Both the position numbers and the translations under genes were made by a program. Shown one piece after another: positions 1 to 6,219 of a DNA stretch of 6,294 nt. The notes beneath the pieces are model-generated. The model worked only from the letters and a program-made list of their open reading frames with translations. It did not search any database and was not told the DNA's origin. The DNA is taken from assembly GCA_938022485.1 (NCBI GenBank), contig CALIEE010000182.1, positions 1 to 6,294 on the forward strand. The letters are read 5' to 3'. Within the stretch, counting starts at the first letter, position 1; every line of letters begins with the position of its first letter. The DNA comes from an uncultured bacterium. GTDB lineage: Bacteria > Bdellovibrionota_C > UBA2361 > SZUA-149 > CALKYB01.

Positions 1-647
1 CCAGGCTGACCTCCAGCCAAAACTGGACTACCTTTTGGCTCTACCGCCACAGAATGAAGACTTGCTTTCTTCTGCTTAATCACATCAGACACACCTGTAA
101 TTGTGCCCCCAGTTCCAACACCAGCTATAAAAATATCAACAGCTCCATCGGTATCCTTCCAAATTTCCTCAGCAGTCGTCTTTCTATGAATCTCAGGATT
201 AGCTGGATTTTCAAACTGGCCTGGGTAAAAAGCATTAGGAGTTTCTTTTACTAGCTCCTCAGCCTTAGAAATAGCCCCAGGCATCCCCTTCTCAGCTGGA
301 GTCAAAACTAATTTGGCACCCATTATTTTTAGAAGATGGCGCCTCTCTACACTCATACTCTCGGGCATGCAAAGAGTCAGTTTGTAGCCCTTAGCAGCAC
401 AAACAAAAGCCAAGGCAATACCAGTATTACCACTGGTAGGTTCTATGATTTCAGTGTTCTCGTTAATCTTGCCGGCCTTCTCAGCGGCCTCAATCATCGC
501 GTTTCCAATCCGGTCTTTAACACTAAAAAGTGGATTACGACTTTCTAGTTTAACAAAAACGTTAGCATCTGCTCCATCAGTCACTCTATTTAGGCGTACA
601 AGCGGAGTGTTACCAATGGTTTCTGTAATACTATTATAGGCGGGCAT
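1..647 (-). CDS. cysK: Cysteine synthase (O-acetylserine sulfhydrylase), CysK type, 3' end off window
   Basis: This cytoplasmic PLP enzyme joins O-acetylserine and sulfide to give cysteine and acetate, the last step of sulfur assimilation. The reverse strand reads from ATG at 647 to the window edge without a stop: 215 full codons of the roughly 310 usual for the family. Visible family marks are an N-terminal IGNTPLVRLN segment (residues 11-20), SVKDRIG with the expected PLP Schiff-base lysine at K44, the TSGNTG substrate-binding loop (71-76), and the GVGTGGT phosphate-binding loop (177-183). The C-terminal third is missing only because the window ends. The start is supported by TAAGGAG 11 bases upstream. 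It is divergent from the Rdx-like gene. A cystathionine beta-synthase-like or O-phosphoserine-using paralogue cannot be excluded without the C-terminus, but the motif spacing fits CysK best. Confidence 0.95.
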   Translation of the reverse strand, partial: MPAYNSITETIGNTPLVRLNRVTDGADANVFVKLESRNPLFSVKDRIGNAMIEAAEKAGKINENTEIIEPTSGNTGIALAFVCAAKGYKLTLCMPESMSVERRHLLKIMGAKLVLTPAEKGMPGAISKAEELVKETPNAFYPGQFENPANPEIHRKTTAEEIWKDTDGAVDIFIAGVGTGGTITGVSDVIKQKKASLHSVAVEPKGSPVLAGGQP

Positions 648-658
648 ATCTTGATTTT

Positions 659-665
659 CTCCTTA
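659..665 (-). promoter_or_regulatory. Ribosome binding site of cysK
   Basis: Read on the minus strand this is TAAGGAG, a near-perfect Shine-Dalgarno sequence, 11 bases before the ATG at 647. It fixes the cysK start. Confidence 0.8.
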
Positions 666-677
666 CAGTTGCTCTAC

Positions 678-695
678 TGGAAGCATAAGCTTCCA
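678..695. repeat. Perfect 7-bp inverted repeat with 4-base loop in the cysK leader
   Basis: The sequence TGGAAGC-ATAA-GCTTCCA forms a perfect 7-bp hairpin. It lies between the candidate cysK promoter and the cysK RBS, so it would be in the 5' untranslated part of the cysK mRNA. It could be an operator dyad or an mRNA hairpin. No U-run follows on either strand, so it is not a typical intrinsic terminator. Confidence 0.6.
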
Positions 696-705
696 TTCGG
701 CTCGC

Positions 706-735
706 ATTTAATTATGGAATTGGTTTTAATGTCAA
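706..735 (-). promoter_or_regulatory. Candidate sigma-70-type promoter for cysK
   Basis: On the minus strand there is a consensus -35 box TTGACA (730-735) followed after 18 bases by TTAAAT (706-711), a 4 of 6 match to the -10 consensus. The predicted transcript would start just upstream of the 678-695 hairpin and lead into cysK. The -35 is strong and the -10 weak; the region is AT-rich, so a chance match is possible. Confidence 0.45.
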
Positions 736-774
736 AATCGAAGCTTTGGCAATTCCTATTTAGTGATAAATCTT

Positions 775-1074
775 ATGAGCAATCTTTCAACCAGCACAGC
801 CGAAGTAGAAATAGTCTTTTGTACGGCTTGCAACTGGCTACTTCGTTCAAGTTGGATGGCTCAAGAAATACTCTCGACATTCTCCTCAGAAATCGAAAAA
901 TTGAGTTTAGTCCCGTCAAAGGATGCTGGTCAGTTTGAAATTAGAGTGAACGGACAAATAATATGGGAGAGGAAGAAAGATGAGGGCTTCCCGACAGTCA
1001 AAGAGCTCAAGCAAAGGGTCCGTGACCAAATAAATCCAGATATGGATTTAGGGCACGTGGATGGCAAGAAATAA
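775..1074 (+). CDS. Rdx family (SelT/SelW/SelH-like) thioredoxin-fold protein
   Basis: This small (99 aa) cytosolic protein belongs to the Rdx/SelW-like group of thioredoxin-fold proteins, thought to act in thiol redox chemistry; the exact substrate in bacteria is unknown. The sequence shows the family layout: a first beta strand VEIVFC ending in the C-T-A-C redox motif (Cys16 and Cys19 from this start), then NWLLRSSWMAQE, an acidic-basic middle, a central GQFEIRVNGQIIWERK strand pair, and the C-terminal FPTVKELKQRVRD helix with the LGHVD tail. Some relatives have selenocysteine in the redox motif; here both positions are ordinary Cys codons (TGT, TGC). An in-frame GTG at 763 would add four residues. 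ATG 775 is preferred because family members begin a few residues before the first strand, although neither start has a good RBS. The gene stands alone, divergent from cysK. Confidence 0.85.
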   Translation: MSNLSTSTAEVEIVFCTACNWLLRSSWMAQEILSTFSSEIEKLSLVPSKDAGQFEIRVNGQIIWERKKDEGFPTVKELKQRVRDQINPDMDLGHVDGKK

Positions 1075-1172
1075 AAGTCCCGTTCCTAAAGATCGGTCCC
1101 AAGCAGCACCAATTCTGCGTGGCAGCCGTGAAGGATGATTAACAGTGCTTCTTTCATGGAGCTAGGATTTAC

Positions 1173-1178
1173 TATAAT
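1173..1178 (+). promoter_or_regulatory. Candidate -10 box (TATAAT) of the algI-like operon
   Basis: This is an exact TATAAT. No good -35 is present at 15-18 bases upstream; the best is CTTTCA at 1151-1156, a 3 of 6 match. That suggests activator dependence if the promoter is real. The expected start point, near 1185, falls at the beginning of the first direct repeat. The leader would be about 78 bases. Confidence 0.4.
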
Positions 1179-1184
1179 CACCTC

Positions 1185-1224
1185 AAAAACTCTGGGGTAT
1201 TCACTTTAAAAACTCTAGGGTATT
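1185..1224 (+). repeat. Two 17-base direct repeats (16/17 identical), 23-base period
   Basis: Copy 1 (1185-1201) is AAAAACTCTGGGGTATT and copy 2 (1208-1224) is AAAAACTCTAGGGTATT, differing at one base. They are separated by six bases, giving a 23-base period, near two turns of DNA. Position just downstream of a TATAAT box and upstream of the operon suggests tandem binding sites for a regulator; this is inference. Only two copies are present, so this is not a CRISPR array. Confidence 0.75.
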
Positions 1225-1226
1225 AT
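1221..1226 (+). promoter_or_regulatory. Second candidate -10 box (TATTAT)
   Basis: TATTAT is a 5 of 6 match to the -10 consensus and overlaps the end of direct repeat 2. The nearest -35-like hexamer is TTCACT at 1200-1205, four of six matches but with a short 15-base spacer. It would start transcription within or next to the 1231-1243 dyad. Weak support. Confidence 0.2.
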
Positions 1227-1230
1227 GCAG

Positions 1231-1243
1231 ACCGTAGTACGGT
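1231..1243. promoter_or_regulatory. Perfect dyad ACCGTA-G-TACGGT, candidate operator
   Basis: This is a perfect 6-bp inverted repeat around a single central G, 19 bases before the MBOAT start codon. A one-base loop cannot form a stable RNA hairpin, so DNA binding by a dimeric regulator is the better reading. No regulator gene is in the window. Confidence 0.45.
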
Positions 1244-1262
1244 GATCGTAACTTGAGCATCA

Positions 1263-2726
1263 ATGGTATTTAGCTCTATAATTTTTCTAAACCTTTTTCT
1301 TCCAGTTTTCCTACTGGTCTATCTTGCCGTACCTTCAAGATTCAAAAATCCTGTCCTCATTTTAGCTAGCAGCCTCTTTTATGCTTGGGGAGCACCTAAA
1401 GTTCTTCCACTACTATTTCTCACCACGTGGATAGATTATTGGTGCAGTCGTAAATTTAAAAACAAGGATAAATCCGAGCGTAAGTGGCTTTGGCTCTCGG
1501 TGATGGTCAACATACTCTCCCTCGCCTGGTTCAAATACTCTAATTTTTTTGTAGGGGAGCTGAGTCGACTCAATCAATACTTTGGTGAAGAGCCGCTATC
1601 TTGGACTGCAGTCGCTTTACCTATCGGCATCTCTTTTTTCACCTTCCAGAAAATTTCTTATTTAGTAGACGTCTGGCAGAAACGAGCGGAACCTCCAGAA
1701 AGTTTTTGGCAATATCTACTTTTTGTAATTTGCTTCCCTCAACTAATTGCTGGTCCGATAGTTCGTTTTCATGACATTGCCCATCAATTAAAAGTTCGCA
1801 AACATACTATTGATTCTGTTTTTGAAGGTTGCTCTCGTTTTTTAATAGGGCTGGGCAAAAAAGTTCTGATTGCAAACCCTCTGGCGTGGGTTGCAGATAC
1901 AATTTTCGCTCTCGGGACAGACACTCTACCCTGCCACTATGCTTGGCTAGGAATTATTTGCTACGCGATGCAAATCTACTTCGATTTCTCCGGTTACTCC
2001 GATATGGCAATTGGATTAGGTAGGATGATTGGCTTCAAGTTTCCCGAAAATTTCAATAATCCTTATATTTCCAGAAATATCACAGAATTTTGGCGACGCT
2101 GGCACATAACACTTTCCGAATGGATGAAGCTTTACCTTTATATCCCTTTGGGCGGAAATAGATCAGGAAAGCTAAGAACCTACTTTAATCTCTGGATCGT
2201 ATTCCTACTTTCAGGGCTCTGGCACGGGGCCTCTTGGAACTTCATTGCCTGGGGAGCCTTTCACGGTTTCTTTTTGGTGGTGGATAAACTCTATTGGCAA
2301 AAATTATCGTTAGGAATGCCTAGAGTTTTGAGCACTAGCATTACCTTTATCATTGTGCTTTTTGGGTGGGTTCTCTTCAGAGCAGAGACTCTTCCCCAAG
2401 CTCTCTCTTATGCCTATCAGATGTTAGACTTCTCCGACTTTGGAGAAGCTCATCATTGGATGCTAACTGGCGAACTTCTTCAGAACAGAACTAGATTGGT
2501 CTTAGTACTGGCTTTAGCACTAAGTTTTGCCCCAGCTTTTAGTTTAAAGAATTTCCAGATGCCGAAAGACTTTACTGGCGAATTAACTTATAAACCGTTT
2601 GGCCTGAATCCTTCTGGTGCTGTTTCCTCGACTTTGATTGGAGCAACCATGCTAGTGATACTTCTTCTTTGCACTATGTCCCTGGTCAGCGCCTCCTTTA
2701 ACCCCTTCATCTATTTCCGGTTCTAG
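1263..2726 (+). CDS. AlgI-type MBOAT acyltransferase, polysaccharide O-acetylation
   Basis: This is a polytopic inner-membrane protein of the membrane-bound O-acyltransferase family. AlgI relatives take acetyl from a cytoplasmic donor and pass it across the membrane for O-acetylation of exported polysaccharides. The 487 aa length matches the family. Visible marks are the typical N-terminus MVFSSIIFLN, many hydrophobic segments, LPIGISFFTFQ (119-129), FPQLIAGPIVR (158-168), FDFSGYSDMAIG (240-251), the FWRRWHITLSEW motif with H281, YIPLGGNR (293-300), and LSGLWHGASWNF (316-327) with H321, the conserved MBOAT histidine. The start is the conventional family start, but no clear RBS precedes it. 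The gene after it, three bases downstream, encodes the expected AlgJ/AlgX-like partner. The acceptor polymer is unknown; a name such as algI is not assigned because no alginate genes are seen. Confidence 0.93.
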   Translation: MVFSSIIFLNLFLPVFLLVYLAVPSRFKNPVLILASSLFYAWGAPKVLPLLFLTTWIDYWCSRKFKNKDKSERKWLWLSVMVNILSLAWFKYSNFFVGELSRLNQYFGEEPLSWTAVALPIGISFFTFQKISYLVDVWQKRAEPPESFWQYLLFVICFPQLIAGPIVRFHDIAHQLKVRKHTIDSVFEGCSRFLIGLGKKVLIANPLAWVADTIFALGTDTLPCHYAWLGIICYAMQIYFDFSGYSDMAIGLGRMIGFKFPENFNNPYISRNITEFWRRWHITLSEWMKLYLYIPLGGNRSGKLRTYFNLWIVFLLSGLWHGASWNFIAWGAFHGFFLVVDKLYWQKLSLGMPRVLSTSITFIIVLFGWVLFRAETLPQALSYAYQMLDFSDFGEAHHWMLTGELLQNRTRLVLVLALALSFAPAFSLKNFQMPKDFTGELTYKPFGLNPSGAVSSTLIGATMLVILLLCTMSLVSASFNPFIYFRF

Positions 2727-2729
2727 TAG

Positions 2730-3962
2730 ATGGCAAAGGTGTTTTCCTATTCGGCATCAATTGCTCAGGTGATTGCCTTAGCTACTTTCTTTCTCCTATC
2801 CTTTGCCCCTTTGGTTGAAATGGAGATGGGTCTTTTGAAAAAAGAAAAACTATCTGGGGTGCAGAGAAAGATAACCAGACCTAAAGTGAGTAGTCAAGCA
2901 ATCAAGGATGGCTCCTACCAACAATCCTTTGAAAAGTGGTTTAGTAAAAATGTTGGTTTCAGAGGTCCAGCCATCCGAACGGAAAATCAACTGAATTATT
3001 CCTTATTTGGAGATATTTACTCCAAGGGTGACACGAACATAGTTTTAGGTAATGATAATTTTTTATTCGAACAGTCTTATATTCATAATTTTAACAGAAA
3101 TTATCCAATTGGACAGACTCAACTAGCAAAAGTTATAGATAAATTAGTCAGCTTACAAACTTCTCTCCAAGAGAAGTTAGGTGTAGCCTTCACACTTGTT
3201 ATCACCCCTAGTAAACCTGAAATATATCCCGAGAAAGTGCCAGCTAACTTGATCCACCCGGACAGAGAAAAAAGAATAAGTGATTATGAAATTTTTAAGT
3301 CCTTAGCTACACAAAGTGGTTTAAATCTAGTCGATGGCGTAGAGATCACCAAAAAATTAAAAGAAGAAACAGGTTACCTCGTTTTTGCTCCTGGAGGAGT
3401 TCATTGGGGTTACTGGACTGCCTGCAAAGTTGGAAACAAAGTTATTGACTCGCTAAGGCATCAGTTAGAAAAGAACGTTCAAAGGCTTAACTGTGGACCA
3501 CATGAGTTTAGGGACCGCCCTTATCACACAGACGGCGACCTACTTAACATGACCAACCTGTGGGATAAGAGTGAATGGAAAGCAGCTGTTCCTTACCCAA
3601 ACTTAAAAGAAACGTTTTACGATCCGGAAAGCTACCACCCCACCGTGTTAATGGTTGGTGATTCTTTTGCATGGAACCCTCTACATTTCTTTGATAAGGA
3701 TGCTATCTTCAGAAAAAGAAAGTTTCTTTACTACTACAGCACAGAGTACAATTTTTGGACCAGTGGTTCAGTAGAGACACCTAAAAGAAGAAAAAATAAG
3801 AAAAATTATAAAGGCAAAGTTAAACTAGATTGGAATAAAACTTTTTCAGACCGCGAGGCTGTTGTGATTTTTGCCAATCAAAGTGTTTTACATAGTGCAG
3901 GACTAGGCTTCGTAGACGATGCCCTATCTTGGCTCTCTGGAATTGAAAGTAAAGGTAAATGA
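2730..3962 (+). CDS. AlgJ/AlgX-like SGNH-type O-acetyltransferase, periplasmic
   Basis: This 410 aa protein resembles the AlgX/AlgJ SGNH-hydrolase-like family, which transfers acetyl delivered by an MBOAT partner to polysaccharide in the periplasm. It has an N-terminal hydrophobic segment (about residues 9-28) acting as signal or membrane anchor, then ENQLNYSLFGDIY (85-97), the VLGNDNFLFE strand (105-114), VITPSKPEIYPEKVP (157-171), a GVHW motif (223-226) with H225, DGDLLNM (268-274), and VGDSFAW (309-315) with the expected nucleophile S312. The Asp expected two residues before the His (D-x-H) is replaced by Gly223. A strongly basic stretch (352-365, KRRKNKK and following) lies after the GDSF block. 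It begins three bases after the MBOAT stop without a clear RBS, so translational coupling is likely, and it overlaps the next gene by four bases. Family placement is firm; catalytic competence is less certain. Confidence 0.85.
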   Translation: MAKVFSYSASIAQVIALATFFLLSFAPLVEMEMGLLKKEKLSGVQRKITRPKVSSQAIKDGSYQQSFEKWFSKNVGFRGPAIRTENQLNYSLFGDIYSKGDTNIVLGNDNFLFEQSYIHNFNRNYPIGQTQLAKVIDKLVSLQTSLQEKLGVAFTLVITPSKPEIYPEKVPANLIHPDREKRISDYEIFKSLATQSGLNLVDGVEITKKLKEETGYLVFAPGGVHWGYWTACKVGNKVIDSLRHQLEKNVQRLNCGPHEFRDRPYHTDGDLLNMTNLWDKSEWKAAVPYPNLKETFYDPESYHPTVLMVGDSFAWNPLHFFDKDAIFRKRKFLYYYSTEYNFWTSGSVETPKRRKNKKNYKGKVKLDWNKTFSDREAVVIFANQSVLHSAGLGFVDDALSWLSGIESKGK

Positions 3963-6193
3963 AGCCTAACGAAGAAGAACTAAAATCTATTGAGGAAGAG
4001 CGTATAGAGTTGGAAGGGGTTTTAGAGTCTCTCCACAAACAGCTTGACCGCGGAGAAAGTAGATTCAAAACGGAAGAGCATAGAGCTCGAACCCTTACTG
4101 CTGAAATAGTTGGTACACGTAGAAATGAAGAAAAAGCAGCCTTGGCTTCTGACGAAGCCCTGAGCCACAAGATGAGAGACCTAAAACTGGATGAGCTAGG
4201 TGACATCGATAAGCTTCTAGACAACCCTTACTTTGCTCGGGTGGTAGTAGAGGAAGAAATAAACGGGAAGTTAAGGCAGATTAGTTATAAATTGGGTTTG
4301 CGCTCCAACACAGAATGCAGAATCATTGACTGGAGACGAGCCCCAATTGCAAAGCTTTACTACGAATACCGTGAAGGTGATGAGTATTTCGAAGAAATAC
4401 AGGGTAAGGATCGGGAAGGAACTATTCTCACCAGGAACAAAGTACGTATTAAGGATGGTAGATTAGAGGAAGTCACCAATAAGCTTGGTACCTTCGCCTT
4501 TGTGGAGGGAGAGTGGATAAAGAGCCAGGCTGGAGGCTCTAGAGGCAATGCCGGTCGAATGCCTGATGTGCTTTCGCTCATTACTCCAGAACAATTCAAA
4601 AGCATCACTGAAGACGCAGAAAACGCTGTTTTAATCCAAGGTATCGCTGGTTCAGGTAAAACAACTGTGGCCTTGCATCGTCTTGCATGGCTAATGCATG
4701 AGGAGAACACTGACTACGGGCCCTCTGATGTAGCGGTTATCCTGAGAAGCCCTGTGCTTAGAAAATACATTGAAGCAAGTCTAGAGACCTTAGAGATTTC
4801 AGGAGTGCCAGTTTTGACCTGGAAACAGTGGCGCGAAAAAGTTCTGGGCGCTATCGTTGGAATCAAACCAAAGGACATTCCACGCCCTCAACAAAAAACA
4901 CCTTTCTCAGTTAGAAGAGTTAAATACTCCACCGGAGTTCTTAAAGCTCTGGAGCAACATGTCAAAGGACAAAACCTCTGGGTGCTTCGACACTTCAATC
5001 TAACATTTAGACTGAACGAGCTTCCCGAACTCGTTAAAACCATGCTTGAAGAACAGGAAATATTGGAAGAGCCGGTACTGGTTTTCCTAAGAAAACTAAA
5101 AGCATTAATCAGGGATGCATCTAGAAACCCCGGCGGCTATCCCGCTGCCTTTTCTGATGCAATCGAAGAAATAGAAAAAGTTACTCCAGCCTTACAGAAA
5201 TACCAGCATGACTTGGTTGAAATTCTGAAAAATCATGATTGTATTCTCGACAACGATGAAACTACGCTGCTGGATAAAAAAGTAATTTCCGATGCTCGCA
5301 ATTGGGGAACTCAATGTTTGGAGAATAAGCAATTCGACTTCACAGATGACCCACTAATCATACGTTTGCATCAGCTAAAGTCTGGAAAACATCTAAACCA
5401 CAAAGGCTCGGATGCAAGGTATAAACATATTGTTATCGACGAGCTTCAAGATTTTGGTGCAGTTGAACTAGCTCCGCTAGTCTCTTCAGCAGAAAAACGT
5501 GAAAACTTAACCCTCTCTGGCGACAGTGCACAAGACATCAGGGAAGACTCAAATTTCACAGGCTGGCAACGACTGCAAAAAATTTGGGGGCTCGATGCCA
5601 GTAATGCCAGATATGTTGAACTAAAAGTTAGTCATAGATCCACAGTTGAAATAATGAGGTTCGCCGACAACGTTCTTGGCAAAAATAGAAATATTGAAGG
5701 ACGTAATGGCAAACCCCCTCTTTGGCATAAGTGTCTCTCAGAGGACAGTGGAGTTAGTAAAATCCTTAATTGGCTTGAGCTGGCCGTTGAGAAATTTCCA
5801 GATGCGATAACTGCTGTTCTTTGCGCTAACAGAGAAGATGCAAGATTTGCTCATAGCTTGCTTGAGCCAACTTTTGGTCCCATACTTAGATACGGAGACC
5901 GCAATGATTTCACGTTCGAGGAAGGAATTGTCGTAACTGAAATTGGAACTGTGAAAGGACTAGAATTTAAATCAGTACTTTTATGGAATCCTTCAAGCAA
6001 CGGTTATCCGAATAACAGTCGGGCAAAAAGTATGTTATATGTTGGAGCTACAAGAGCTGAAGACAACCTTTGCATAGTTAGTTGGGACAAGCCATCGAGA
6101 CTGCTTCCAGGAATTAACTCCAAGCTAGTAAGAGGCATTGAGGAAGAGTTGGAAGTTGAAGATCGAAGCCCTGGATTACGTTTTAACAACTAG
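3959..6193 (+). CDS. HelD-like superfamily 1 (UvrD/Rep fold) helicase/ATPase
   Basis: This 744 aa cytoplasmic protein is a HelD-type SF1 ATPase. The Gram-positive HelD proteins bind RNA polymerase and recycle stalled complexes; others in the group are annotated as DNA helicases (helicase IV-like). Residues 1-80 form a charged helical, probably coiled-coil, arm. Then comes a HelD-like block, PYFARV (90-95) and IDWRRAPIAKLYYEYREGDE (123-142). Motor motifs in order: Q-motif ITPEQF (208-213), Walker A GIAGSGKTT (228-236, K234), a long helical insert (about 300-485), motif II VIDELQD (492-498), motif III LSGDSAQD (519-526), motif IV VSHRSTVEI (557-565, R560), motif V GTVKGLEF (663-670), and motif VI YVGATRAEDNL (694-704, R699). 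All catalytic residues are intact. Length is close to that of known HelD proteins. The start overlaps the upstream stop (ATGA), with AAAGG three bases before. Whether it targets RNA polymerase or DNA cannot be told from sequence alone. Confidence 0.88.
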   Translation: MKPNEEELKSIEEERIELEGVLESLHKQLDRGESRFKTEEHRARTLTAEIVGTRRNEEKAALASDEALSHKMRDLKLDELGDIDKLLDNPYFARVVVEEEINGKLRQISYKLGLRSNTECRIIDWRRAPIAKLYYEYREGDEYFEEIQGKDREGTILTRNKVRIKDGRLEEVTNKLGTFAFVEGEWIKSQAGGSRGNAGRMPDVLSLITPEQFKSITEDAENAVLIQGIAGSGKTTVALHRLAWLMHEENTDYGPSDVAVILRSPVLRKYIEASLETLEISGVPVLTWKQWREKVLGAIVGIKPKDIPRPQQKTPFSVRRVKYSTGVLKALEQHVKGQNLWVLRHFNLTFRLNELPELVKTMLEEQEILEEPVLVFLRKLKALIRDASRNPGGYPAAFSDAIEEIEKVTPALQKYQHDLVEILKNHDCILDNDETTLLDKKVISDARNWGTQCLENKQFDFTDDPLIIRLHQLKSGKHLNHKGSDARYKHIVIDELQDFGAVELAPLVSSAEKRENLTLSGDSAQDIREDSNFTGWQRLQKIWGLDASNARYVELKVSHRSTVEIMRFADNVLGKNRNIEGRNGKPPLWHKCLSEDSGVSKILNWLELAVEKFPDAITAVLCANREDARFAHSLLEPTFGPILRYGDRNDFTFEEGIVVTEIGTVKGLEFKSVLLWNPSSNGYPNNSRAKSMLYVGATRAEDNLCIVSWDKPSRLLPGINSKLVRGIEEELEVEDRSPGLRFNN

Positions 6194-6207
6194 TATAAAA
6201 ACCATTT

Positions 6208-6212
6208 AGGAG
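6208..6212 (+). promoter_or_regulatory. Ribosome binding site deciding a TTG start
   Basis: AGGAG lies seven bases before the TTG at 6220. It is the strongest Shine-Dalgarno on the plus strand among the genes here and supports the unusual start of the following lipoprotein gene, which has no nearby ATG. Confidence 0.7.
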
Positions 6213-6219
6213 CAGGAAA

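Larger units (their letters stand above)
1075..1262. other. 188-base non-coding region upstream of the acetylation operon
   Basis: No convincing gene lies here. It contains a TATAAT box, a pair of 17-base direct repeats and a 13-base dyad, all in the 90 bases nearest the MBOAT gene (listed separately). Its first half (1075-1140) shows only a short 4-bp inverted repeat and no T-run, so no intrinsic terminator for the Rdx gene is visible. Confidence 0.7.

Noticed and set aside
54..639. Several plus-strand open frames at the left end
   Set aside because: They lie antisense to the well-supported cysK reading frame and their translations resemble no family.
651..938. Plus-strand 95-codon frame overlapping the Rdx gene
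   Set aside because: It is in another frame over the cysK leader and the clearly recognisable Rdx coding sequence, with no family features.
775..1074. Selenocysteine-containing version of the Rdx protein
   Set aside because: Both redox-motif positions are TGT and TGC; no in-frame TGA lies at the motif.
1115..1125. Short inverted repeat CTGC-GTG-GCAG as a terminator of the Rdx gene
   Set aside because: The stem is only 4 bp with a 3-base loop and no T-run follows.
1135..1209. A 24-codon ATG frame in the spacer before the MBOAT gene, possible leader peptide
   Set aside because: It lacks a properly spaced RBS, spans the candidate -10 box and the first direct repeat, and shows no run of regulatory codons or attenuator hairpin after it.
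1185..1224. CRISPR array
   Set aside because: Only two copies, a 6-base gap instead of a spacer of about 30 bases, and no cas genes.
3820..4224. Minus-strand 134-codon frame across the AlgJ/AlgX-HelD junction
   Set aside because: Ser/Leu-rich translation typical of the antisense of Glu/Arg-rich helices; it overlaps two strong genes and has no RBS evidence.
4360..4710. Minus-strand 116-codon frame inside the HelD-like gene
   Set aside because: It is the antisense of the Walker A region, where the plus-strand motifs are intact; low-complexity Ser/Pro-rich translation.
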